DNA from: Peribacillus kribbensis DSM 17871
GTDB taxonomy: Bacteria > Bacillota > Bacilli > Bacillales > DSM-1321
Assembly: GCF_000430765.1 (NCBI RefSeq)
Contig: NZ_KE387245.1
Span: 1-64,000 of the forward strand
Direction: 5' to 3'
Length of the DNA stretch: 64,000 bases
The notes beneath the pieces were generated by a model. It was not told the DNA's origin. It was given only the letters and a program-made list of their open reading frames with translations, and searched no databases. Each line of letters starts with the position of its first letter. Position 1 is the first letter of the stretch. The translations under genes and the position numbers were made by a program. Of the stretch, positions 17,773-25,797 are shown piece after piece.

Positions 17773-18828
17773 ATGTCAGAGCATGAAAAAATCAGGCTTA
17801 CAGCCCTTTCTACAAAAGCTGGCTGAGGCTGCAAAATTGGTCCAGAGGACCTGGCGCAAGTTTTGCGCCGTTTACCAAAGCAGGAACGTATTCCGGAAGT
17901 GCTTGTCGGCCATGAGACATCAGATGATGCCGGCGTTTACAAGATAACAGATGAAATTGCGCTGATCCAGACGGTGGATTATTTTACACCGATCGTGGAT
18001 GACCCATACATGTTTGGCCAGATTGCCGCTGCCAATTCATTGAGTGATGTATACGCAATGGGCGGTGTGCCGAAGACGGTCATGAATATCGTCGGCTACC
18101 CGATCAAAAAGCTTGGCGGTGATATGCTGTCAGATATATTGCGCGGAGCTGCCGATAAAGTGAAAGAAGCGGGAGCTACCACGATTGGCGGGCATTCCAT
18201 TGATGACCAGGAGCCGAAATTCGGGCTTTCTGTGACAGGATTTGTCCATCCCGAAAAATTCTGGAAGAACGTTGGGGCGAAGGCTGGTGATGTTCTTGTA
18301 CTCACCAAGCCTATCGGTGTCGGGATCATGACCACTGGTATTAAGAGAAATGCCGTATCCCGGGAACAGGAAAAGACAGTCACAGAAATCATGGCTGAGC
18401 TGAATAAAACGGCTGCTGAACTCCTCATGAATTATGAGCCCCATGCAGTTACAGATGTAACAGGATTCGGGCTGATGGGACATGCCAGTGAAATTGCGAG
18501 AGGCAGCGGAGTCAGCTTTGAAATCAGCCTTAGCCAGGTGCCCGTGCTGCAAGGTACAGAAGAGCTTGCAGAGGCAGGGGTTGTTCCTGGAGGATCAAAA
18601 TCCAATCACAGCTGGCTTCAGAATGATGTCGAATACGGAAATGAACTTTCCGGCACGGATCAGCTGATCCTTTGTGATGCTGTCACTTCAGGAGGCCTTC
18701 TTATCAGTATGAGTGAAGATGAAGCTGTCAGGTATGTGGATGACATGCAAGAGGCAGGCAATTCTTTTGCCGCCATCATCGGAAAAGTCGTGGAACAGAA
18801 AGAAAAACTGATCTACGCTCGCAAATAA
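17773..18828 (+). CDS. selD: Selenide, water dikinase SelD, itself a selenoprotein
   Basis: SelD makes selenophosphate from selenide and ATP. The gene begins at ATG 17773 (GGAGG upstream) and has an in-frame TGA at 17824-17826. The context Lys-Ala-Gly-Sec-Gly-Cys-Lys-Ile-Gly-Pro matches the catalytic Gly-Cys-Gly-Cys-Lys motif of E. coli SelD, so residue 18 is selenocysteine. The rest is a normal SelD: DDAGVYKI, QTVDYFTPIVDDPYMFG, AANSLSDVYAMGG, GGHSIDDQEPKFGLSVTG and DVTGFGLMGH. Total length is 351 residues. A frame starting at a later TTG (17863) would miss the active site. It ends at a strong terminator. Confidence 0.95.
17839..17869 (+). promoter_or_regulatory. Candidate SECIS hairpins of selD
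   Basis: Two stems follow the UGA. GGTCC-AGA-GGACC (17839-17851) begins 13 bases after it. GGCGCAA-GTT-TTGCGCC (17853-17869) is a perfect 7-bp stem directly after. Either alone or stacked they could be the SelB-binding element. Which one is used cannot be decided from sequence. Confidence 0.6.
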
Positions 18829-18856
18829 AAGGGGCTGTCCAATAAGCCCCTAAAAT

Positions 18857-18896
18857 AAGCAGGCGGAGAAAACAATATGTTTATCTCCGCCTGCTT
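18857..18896 (+). terminator. Terminator of selD
   Basis: AAGCAGGCGGAGA pairs with TCTCCGCCTGCTT, a 13-bp stem followed by TATTTT. A smaller GGGGCT/AGCCCC stem precedes it. Confidence 0.85.
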
Positions 18897-18974
18897 TATT
18901 TTGCCCTATTGCTCTGGTCAGTTTACAACCAGCGCCTTTTGAATTTTCGGGGTCTTGTCTTATTCAGGAACCAA

Positions 18975-19165
18975 AATAAGGGGAGATTTTCCCGTTATAT
19001 CAAAAATGGATCTCGTTTCGAGAAGAATAAAGGGAGTTTTTACCGTTAAGGGAATAAAATTAGCCTATTTTTGGATTTTTTAATTCACTAAAGGGAATTT
19101 CTCCCTCTATCTAAGCCCTTTTTCCCCATCTTGATGAATTAAGGGGAATTTTTCCCTCTATATCC
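18975..19165. repeat. Intergenic palindromic repeats with core GGGGAATTTTTCCC
   Basis: Four related copies (near 18978, 19028, 19090 and 19140) share AAGGGGAATTTTTCCC followed by TCTATAT or similar, spaced 51, 61 and 50 bp apart. Each core is an inverted repeat. No gene is present in the 550-bp gap between selD and the GNAT gene. Function is unknown. Confidence 0.7.
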
Positions 19166-19330
19166 GATCGGATGCATCCTGCATGAAAAAGTCAGCCGAA
19201 CCAGAACATGGAAGAATTTGTTTGCTTAACCGGAAAACTTCCCAAAAGACCTCGATTTATATCTGTCCGGAAAATCACCTCTTATTTTATTTTTGCTGAT
19301 TACTCCATTAAGGACCATTCTCTTATTTAA

Positions 19331-19378
19331 AAGGAGCTATACAGAAAGCCGGTTTCCTGTCTTTCTGTATAGTTCCCT
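19331..19378 (-). terminator. Terminator of the GNAT gene
   Basis: GGAGCTATACAGAAAG pairs with CTTTCTGTATAGTTCC, a 16-bp stem. The minus-strand side ends in TTTT. Confidence 0.8.
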
Positions 19379-19383
19379 TTTTA

Positions 19384-19818
19384 TTATTTCGTTTTTTGCA
19401 GCTGCATAAACCGGCTGCCAGAATCTAAATCAACAAACCCAAATCGCGAATACAAGGTCTGGGCATCTTTCGTTGCCAGCAGGATCCTTCTGACACTGCT
19501 GAAATCCTTATGAGTGACAATGGTTTTTACAAGAAATTTTGAAAGCCCATTACCGCGGTCTTCAGGGAGCACAAAAAGATCACAAAGATAGGCAAAAGTT
19601 GCAGAATCGGTGATGACCCTGGCGAATCCGGCCAATCTGTCTGTTCCCTTCTCATAGACTCCAAAGCATATAGAGTTCTCAATGGAGACTGCCACTCTTT
19701 CCCTTGTCACATCCGCGGCCCAATACGATTCATTCTTTAGGAATTTGTAGACCTTATCAAAATCAATAAGCTTTTTGTCTGTAGATATATAATAATGACT
19801 TACAGGTTTAGTAAACAT
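19384..19818 (-). CDS. GNAT-family N-acetyltransferase
   Basis: The 144-residue protein has the GNAT core: AGFARVITDSATFAYLCDLFVLPEDRGNGLSKFLVKTI contains the strand 4 region and the acetyl-CoA binding motif (Q/R-x-x-G-x-A/G as DRGNGLS). The end LYSRFGFVDLDSGSRFMQL is the usual YxxxGF block. A match to small GNATs that acetylate amino groups is likely, but the acceptor is unknown. AGGAGGA precedes the ATG. Confidence 0.88.
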   Translation of the reverse strand: MFTKPVSHYYISTDKKLIDFDKVYKFLKNESYWAADVTRERVAVSIENSICFGVYEKGTDRLAGFARVITDSATFAYLCDLFVLPEDRGNGLSKFLVKTIVTHKDFSSVRRILLATKDAQTLYSRFGFVDLDSGSRFMQLQKTK

Positions 19819-20073
19819 GAAGGATCCTCCTTTTCAGCCTGTCCCTTTCTTTCTATGTATGAATATAGATTTTTAACACATTTTCTTGATTGTCAGATAT
19901 AAATTATCAATATCTTATCATACTAGTTTTTTTGAAGCCTGCTTTTTATACTGAGCGGCTCAGGCATTCCCCCTTCTATCAAAGTGAGAAAACATCACGC
20001 AAAATGGGAATGCTCAAATGAACAATAGCAACAGCCTATATCCGGAAGAAATGTTGTTCTTTTCCGAGATGAA

Positions 20074-20215
20074 GGACAAAACAAAGCCGGGTTCCAGAAG
20101 AGAAGTCCTTCATCCCCTTCATGAAGGACAAAATAAAGCCTGGATCCAGAAGAAATGTCCTTCATCCCCTATATGAAGGACAAATCAAGGCATCGCTCCA
20201 GAAAAATTGTCGTTC
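20074..20215. repeat. Second 52-bp repeat array (three units)
   Basis: GGACAAA recurs at 20074, 20126 and 20178, a period of exactly 52 bp, with GTCC at unit positions 32-35 in the first two units (GTCG in the last). The geometry is the same as in the array at 120-735, but the sequence between the cores differs (CCAGAAG, CCTTCATCCCC). The 440-bp gap holds no gene. Confidence 0.85.
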
Positions 20216-20257
20216 ACCGAATCCCAGCCAGCCCATAGCAGCCTGCACCATCTACTA

Positions 20258-21172
20258 TTAAGAAAACCATTCTCCCCCGTTCACATGGATGGTCTGGCCT
20301 GTGATATAGCGCGAGTCATCGGAAGCTAAAAAAACGAATGCGGGCGCCAGCTCGAAAGGCTGTGCCTGCCTCTCCATAAGATTGTCTACTAGCGGGACGG
20401 TATCAGCTGAAAAGCTGGAAGGAATGAGAGGCGTCCACACCCTTCCAGGGGCAATGGCGTTGACCCGGATTCCTTTGTCAGCAAGATTTCTGGCAAGGGC
20501 TCTTGTGAAGCCTATATTGGCGCCTTTGGTTGCTGTATAGTCGATCAGTTCTTTGTTCCCTGCGAAGGTAACGACAGACGCTGTATTGATGATGGAACTG
20601 CCGGCCTTCAAGTGCGGCAGTGCGGCCCTTGTTGTATAAAAATGGGAATAGATATTTACTTTAAAGGTATTATCGAATTGTTCATCACTGATATCCAGTA
20701 AGCTTAGCTGCTGAAACTGAATGCCGACATGATTGCAAAGGACATCCAGGGCTCCAAAGGTTTCAATGGTTTTTTCGACAATGAGGATGCATTGTTGTTT
20801 TTCTCTTAAATCACCAGGCAATAACAAGCAGCGCCGGCCAAGTTCTTCAATCCTTTTTTTGGTCCGTTCTGCATCTTCATGTTCATCCAGATATGCGATC
20901 GCAGTATCCGCTCCCTCTTTAGCGAAGGCTATGGCTGCTGCGGCGCCCATTCCACTGTCCCCACCGGTGATTAAGACTGTTTTTCCTTTTAGCTTACCAG
21001 TCCCTTGGTAGTTTGGATTTTCGATGATTGGCTGGGGCACCATCAGCTTTTCTTGGCCTGGCTGACGGAACTGCCTCTGCTCGGGAACTGTAAGCGGCAC
21101 ATCCTTGAATTCTGTGATTTTTCCGTAATTTGGGTAGCGGGGATATCCCTGCTGATCATTATTCTGCACCAT
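20258..21172 (-). CDS. Short-chain dehydrogenase/reductase (general stress type)
   Basis: The 304-residue protein has an N-terminal extension of about 45 residues, common in YdaD/YhdF/YhxC-type stress SDRs, then the Rossmann motif [12 protein letters not shown]. The catalytic Ser (SIINTASV) and YxxxK (YTATKGAN) are present, and it ends [17 protein letters not shown]. It probably oxidises or reduces an alcohol or aldehyde with NAD(P); the substrate is unknown. Confidence 0.92.
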   Translation of the reverse strand: MVQNNDQQGYPRYPNYGKITEFKDVPLTVPEQRQFRQPGQEKLMVPQPIIENPNYQGTGKLKGKTVLITGGDSGMGAAAAIAFAKEGADTAIAYLDEHEDAERTKKRIEELGRRCLLLPGDLREKQQCILIVEKTIETFGALDVLCNHVGIQFQQLSLLDISDEQFDNTFKVNIYSHFYTTRAALPHLKAGSSIINTASVVTFAGNKELIDYTATKGANIGFTRALARNLADKGIRVNAIAPGRVWTPLIPSSFSADTVPLVDNLMERQAQPFELAPAFVFLASDDSRYITGQTIHVNGGEWFS

Positions 21173-21311
21173 TTATGCATACCTCCTGAATAGATGTATA
21201 AGGTACCATATGAGAATTGGGCTTAGAGGTGCCTAGTTTAAGGATAAAGATTGGGCACATGCTCCTGAATGCAGGAATAAAATATATAAGTTTTAAGATT
21301 GGAGGCTGACT

Positions 21312-21485
21312 ATGAAGGAGCTTTATTTTTCACAGGATGTGAAATATCTGCTGTTAAACTCTTCCAGCGAAAAGGTGGATGTAATATACGATAAAAACCC
21401 GCAGCCATTCCGGCTTCCCCTAATCGGTACCCGGCCGCCTTTTTACAGCAATCCCCGTTACCAGGCGTATTATCCTCCCATTTAG
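21312..21485 (+). CDS. Small hypothetical protein (57 aa)
   Basis: GGAGG lies six bases before the ATG. The protein begins MKELYFSQDVKYLLLN and ends with a Pro/Tyr/Arg-rich part (TRPPFYSNPRYQAYYPPI). Such tails are seen in spore-coat or surface proteins, but that is only suggestive. A terminator follows 29 bp after the stop. Confidence 0.55.
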   Translation: MKELYFSQDVKYLLLNSSSEKVDVIYDKNPQPFRLPLIGTRPPFYSNPRYQAYYPPI

Positions 21486-21513
21486 AATGGTACTGGGGTA
21501 TAAGAATGAAGAG

Positions 21514-21540
21514 AAAGGCTGTCCGTTTTGGACAGCCTTT
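21514..21540 (+). terminator. Terminator of the small protein gene
   Basis: AAAGGCTGTCC pairs with GGACAGCCTTT around a 5-base loop. Confidence 0.8.
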
Positions 21541-21665
21541 CATATGGCCTCTTAGAACTGTTGAAGTCCTCCGTTTTAAAAGGTTTGCAGATATGTTAAT
21601 GGTACGGGAACTATTTGCTTAAAGCGGTACATACTTGTCTGAGAAGATATAACGGGGAACAAAAT

Positions 21666-21691
21666 AACCCTCCAAGTCAAAATGGAGGGTT
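21666..21691 (-). terminator. Terminator of the aminopeptidase P gene
   Basis: AACCCTCCA pairs with TGGAGGGTT; on the minus strand it is followed by ATTTTG. Confidence 0.65.
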
Positions 21692-21716
21692 ACTTGTGGG
21701 CCTATAAAAAAGGCTA

Positions 21717-22961
21717 TTATCTTTTCATAAAGGCTTCTATTTCCTCGATGGAGCGGAAGATATCCTTAGACAGGATCTCATGCCCGTTTTCAGTGACCAG
21801 AACATCATCTTCAATTCGAATGCCGATATTTTCTTCTTCAATGTATAGACCAGGCTCAACTGTGATGACCATCCCAGGCTCCAGGACTAAATCTGTATAA
21901 TCTCCCACATCGTGGGTGTCAAGTCCGAGGAAATGGCTGACGCTGTGATAATAATACCGGCTTATTTCACTTTCGTCCTCAATCAATCCTTCTCTTTTGC
22001 ATCCTTCAGCCAGTACTTTCTTCGTATGTTCATTGAGTCTGGCAAAAGGAACACCAGGTTTTATCAGCTCTGTGGTTTCCTTTAAAGCTTTCAGGACAAT
22101 ATTGTAAAAGGTTTTCTGTTTCTCTGAGAACGTTCCGCTGACCGGGAAAGTATAGCTGATGTCTCCGTTGTAATATTGATATTGTGCGCCAAGGTCTAAA
22201 AGGACCAGAGAGCCATCTTCGACTTCCGAGTTGTTTAGGTCATAATGCAGGATCGTCCCATTTTTTCCGCTTGCCGCAATGGTGCGGAAGGCGTGATGCC
22301 TGACTCCGGAGGATTTTAGGACAAAATCGAAGTGAGCTTCCAGCTGATATTCTTTCATGCCAGCCTTCGCATTCGTCATCACCTGCTGAATTCCTTCCCA
22401 GGTAATCCGGATTGCTTCTTTAATTTTTTCCACTTCTTCAGGCTTTTTATAAACCCTCAGCCTGCTGATCTCCGGATACACATTCTTAATAGCGATATGC
22501 GGATAATTCGATTGCATTTTTGCAGCAAAGCTTTGAGCCTTTGTTGTAATGGTATCCAATTCTCTTCTTTCCATGTCCAGATAGAAAGTTGAAATATTGG
22601 CGGCAAACAATGTCCGGGAAAGGAAGGCTTCAAATTGCTCCAGATATTGGACGCTTTCTACACCTGATACTTGTTCTGCTTCTTCTCTTGAAATGGTTTT
22701 GCCTACCCACTTCTCTAAAACAGGATCTGATTTTTCAATGAAAAGGGACTCTACTACTTTGTCTTTCGTTTTTCTGGCTGTAAAGATTATGCCCGGCTCA
22801 TCAATCCCGGTGAGATAATAGAAATGCCGGTTCGGTACAAATAAATAATCCTCATCCGCCGATTTCTGGGGAGCTTTGCCTGCAAATAGAATCAGTAAAG
22901 AATCTGCCTGCAGATTTTTGTATAGTTCCTGTCTATTATGTATGAAAAACTCTTTATGCAT
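21717..22961 (-). CDS. pepP: Xaa-Pro aminopeptidase (aminopeptidase P)
   Basis: The 414-residue enzyme cleaves N-terminal residues before proline. It has an aminopeptidase P N-terminal domain (NRHFYYLTGIDEPG) and a C-terminal pita-bread metalloprotease domain with ligands in LLDLGAQYQYYNGDISYTFP (two Asp), SHFLGLDTHDVG (His), VITVEPGLY (Glu) and GIRIEDDVLVTE (Glu). The start ATG lies at 22961 behind GGAGAG. It stands alone and is cytoplasmic. Confidence 0.93.
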   Translation of the reverse strand: MHKEFFIHNRQELYKNLQADSLLILFAGKAPQKSADEDYLFVPNRHFYYLTGIDEPGIIFTARKTKDKVVESLFIEKSDPVLEKWVGKTISREEAEQVSGVESVQYLEQFEAFLSRTLFAANISTFYLDMERRELDTITTKAQSFAAKMQSNYPHIAIKNVYPEISRLRVYKKPEEVEKIKEAIRITWEGIQQVMTNAKAGMKEYQLEAHFDFVLKSSGVRHHAFRTIAASGKNGTILHYDLNNSEVEDGSLVLLDLGAQYQYYNGDISYTFPVSGTFSEKQKTFYNIVLKALKETTELIKPGVPFARLNEHTKKVLAEGCKREGLIEDESEISRYYYHSVSHFLGLDTHDVGDYTDLVLEPGMVITVEPGLYIEEENIGIRIEDDVLVTENGHEILSKDIFRSIEEIEAFMKR

Positions 22962-23044
22962 CTAATCTCTCCTTCTTCCTTCATCTAATAAATTATACTA
23001 TATTCTTAATATGTTCGAAATATGAAGAAGGGAAATTCATAGGA

Positions 23045-23758
23045 TCATAGATGTTCAGGCTTCTTAAATAAAGCAGCCCAGAGGGAGGAAGAACCAAATT
23101 GGCCGGTTCCCTGGCAGTCTTTCATTTTTCTAATCTCTATACATTTGAAATCATGGAAGATTTCAAGAATCCTTTCAGAAGAAAATCCAAGGCCTCCTTG
23201 TAAGCTGCGGTTCCGGTATACGTCCCAATCAGACTGCGGCGATCCTCCCAGCTCTCCGCCTGTGACAAAGCAGGTTAAGGCAAAATATCCTCCAGGCTTC
23301 ACTGCCCTATTAACAAGCTGGAGATAATCCAATCTCCTGTGAGGCGGAATATGGTGAAAACAGCCTGAATCATAGACAAGATCAAATGAATGAGGGTCCA
23401 CTTCCACATGGAAAATATTCTGGTTAACAAAGTTGACCGCAAGTCCGCGCTCCTGCGCCCTTTCCCTTCCCCACTCCAGAGCTTTCACCGAAGTATCCGC
23501 CGCTGTAACCTGCCACCCTGCTTCAGCGAGGAACACAGCGTTTCTGCCTGGTCCGCAGCCAAGATCAAGCGCATGGCCAGGGCTGAGCTTAAAATCATTA
23601 CAATAAGATACCAGATTTTCATCAGGATGGTTCAGGAAAAAGGGGACATTCCTGTTCCGGTCAGAATAGAAATCCTCCCAGTTAAACTTTTTTTCTTCCA
23701 ATATCAGCTGATCCAGCATCAGCAAAATATCGTTCATATCAGCAATGGTTTCCTTCAT
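23045..23758 (-). CDS. Class I SAM-dependent methyltransferase
   Basis: The 237-residue protein has motif I DLGCGPGRNAVFLAEAGW (SAM binding), motif II-like VTAADTSVKALEW, the acidic loop FDLVYDSGCFHHIPPHRR and LVNRAVKPGGYFALTCF. This pattern resembles TehB- or thiopurine-type methyltransferases acting on small molecules. The substrate is unknown. Confidence 0.87.
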   Translation of the reverse strand: MKETIADMNDILLMLDQLILEEKKFNWEDFYSDRNRNVPFFLNHPDENLVSYCNDFKLSPGHALDLGCGPGRNAVFLAEAGWQVTAADTSVKALEWGRERAQERGLAVNFVNQNIFHVEVDPHSFDLVYDSGCFHHIPPHRRLDYLQLVNRAVKPGGYFALTCFVTGGELGGSPQSDWDVYRNRSLQGGLGFSSERILEIFHDFKCIEIRKMKDCQGTGQFGSSSLWAALFKKPEHL

Positions 23759-24118
23759 AATTACCCTCTTTCCACCGTGTTGATGTGATGTATTGCAACT
23801 ATAATTTTACCGGTTTCTTCCACTTCTGTTGTTACAATCCTTTTAAGAAAGCGTTAAATGTCCCTGATTGCAAACCCTCCGCACAGGGTTCTATTCATAT
23901 GTCCAGGGTGTAAGAAAGACTGACTCATGGCTGGAATTTCATTTTAAATAGTAAGATATGACAAGGACCCCGGCAAGCAGGAATAGCCTTCTGGAAGTGT
24001 TATACAATGTGGTCTGTAATCAGCAAACAACTCTTTTGTAATATTAGTAACCATTTTGTAATATAACTCTTCCTTTATCTCTCCTTATCTAAAAATAGAA
24101 AAAGCCCACGAGGTGGAC
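23759..24118. other. Intergenic region without a gene
   Basis: No open frame with a ribosome site, repeat or clear hairpin was found in this 360-bp gap between two minus-strand genes. Confidence 0.6.
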
Positions 24119-25561
24119 TTAATCATTCAATAATCTGAAGACAAGATCTTTAGCCTCCTGTCTTTCATATCCATTATAAATTCCGGTCGATATCCTGACA
24201 GGATCGCCGAAAAAGAATCGCTCATAGACGGTCTGTCTTCCGCCGAATGCACTTGTACTGATGTCCCAGGCTAAACGGAATAGCCCGATTTTTGTCTTGG
24301 CGTCACAGTCCGTTCCCTTCAGATAATGATTTAAATCTGGGCCTACTTCTGAATCGAAGTCCTCTTCAGCTGGAATGGTGATCAAACCGCTGGCTCCGAG
24401 AAGCTGAAGGATTTCCATCAGTCTTGCATGCAGCTTTGGATAAGTGGAAATCGCTGCATAAAGTGAATTGGAAGAAGGAATCATCCTTCCCCTTGAATCC
24501 GGTGCTGCTTCCATCTCTGATGCGAGAAGAAGAGATTTCATGATTTCATAGCCGACAATGATTTCGCTTACTTTTTCTTTAACATGCTGATAGGAGTCGA
24601 TTTGGATGGTATCAACGAGCAGCTGGGCAATTCCCAGAATAAATTCGGTTTTCACCGCCTGCCTTGCGACCGTTTGATGCAGGAGGAAGGAATAAAAACT
24701 TGAGTCATTATACATGTTAAAGAGCACTTCCATATCCTTATGCAAAAAGACTCGTTCCCATGGGACTTCCACTGAATCGAATACAACAATCGTATCCATT
24801 TCCTCAAATCGCGAGCCAAGCGGATGATTATAATGGGAGGAGCTGTAGCTGAAGGACTCCCTGCAGATAAATTTCAGATTTTTGGTGCTGCTGGGAATCG
24901 AAAAGGCATATACAGAGGAATCTTCAATGAAATTTCCCATAACAGGCAGTACAACCAATTCATCTGTCAGCCCTCCCTGTGTCGCCAAAAGCCTTGCTCC
25001 TTTAATAATGAGGCCATCACTGGTTGTTTTGATGACTTTAGCAGCCAAAGGTTCTTCCCCATTATTCTCAAAATAACCCAGTGAACGATTCACTTGAGGA
25101 GTAACAAAGGTATGGGAAAACGATAGATCATTCTCCCTTCCGCGCTCATAAAGAGATTTGATGGCAGAGCCCCAGCTTTCGTTGCCATCAAAGATATCCC
25201 ACGCAGTGCCAAGAGCCATGATCCCTGTATTCATATAATCCGGCGACCGGCCCATCAGCCCCCCTGAAGCTTTTGCCCACTCTTGTGCGGCCTTTCGCCT
25301 TTTTTCTAAATCCTCCTTAGATCTCGGCTCCAGATAAGAAGTCCCTACCCTTCGGCCTGAAAGCGGCGAGACATAAGTCATCAGCTCCCTGAATTCAGGA
25401 GCAAGCTGCAGATCATACAGAGCCGCTTTACTCGTTAAAATCCCTTTGAATGCTTGATGCTCACAGATGTTTCCTGTAATTCTCTGTCCATTTATCCATA
25501 TTTCCGGCTGGCGTTCTCTAAGCCTGCCAAGATAAGCAGAACCGTCTATTGCTCCCATCAA
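24119..25561 (-). CDS. 4-hydroxyphenylacetate 3-monooxygenase-type oxygenase (HpaB/YoaI)
   Basis: The 480-residue protein belongs to the FADH2-dependent HpaB/HpaH/PvcC family, with YLGRLRERQPEIWINGQRI, RSPDYMNTGIMALG, SFSHTFVTPQVNRS and an acyl-CoA-dehydrogenase-like C-terminal helical domain. Its size matches B. subtilis YoaI. A flavin reductase partner (HpaC) is not adjacent. The substrate is a phenol by family only. Confidence 0.9.
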   Translation of the reverse strand: MMGAIDGSAYLGRLRERQPEIWINGQRITGNICEHQAFKGILTSKAALYDLQLAPEFRELMTYVSPLSGRRVGTSYLEPRSKEDLEKRRKAAQEWAKASGGLMGRSPDYMNTGIMALGTAWDIFDGNESWGSAIKSLYERGRENDLSFSHTFVTPQVNRSLGYFENNGEEPLAAKVIKTTSDGLIIKGARLLATQGGLTDELVVLPVMGNFIEDSSVYAFSIPSSTKNLKFICRESFSYSSSHYNHPLGSRFEEMDTIVVFDSVEVPWERVFLHKDMEVLFNMYNDSSFYSFLLHQTVARQAVKTEFILGIAQLLVDTIQIDSYQHVKEKVSEIIVGYEIMKSLLLASEMEAAPDSRGRMIPSSNSLYAAISTYPKLHARLMEILQLLGASGLITIPAEEDFDSEVGPDLNHYLKGTDCDAKTKIGLFRLAWDISTSAFGGRQTVYERFFFGDPVRISTGIYNGYERQEAKDLVFRLLND

Positions 25562-25797
25562 AACCCCACCTTGTGACAGCTCCTTTTTAGAATGTTTTCC
25601 TAACGAGGGCTGATGTTACCACTACTATATTCACGGACGAGCATGACAGACACATACAGAAAAGGAAATGGGCCACTCTATAGAAAGCAGCCCGGACATG
25701 GGAAAAATTTAAATACCTGCATAGAACACGCTGATTAGCAAAAAATAGGAATATGATTTTTAAAGTGCGGGTTTGAGAGGAAGGCAGGACAAATTCC

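Noticed and set aside
17863-18828. SelD starting at TTG 17863
   Set aside because: This start lacks the catalytic N-terminus and a ribosome site; the upstream frame through TGA carries the conserved motif.
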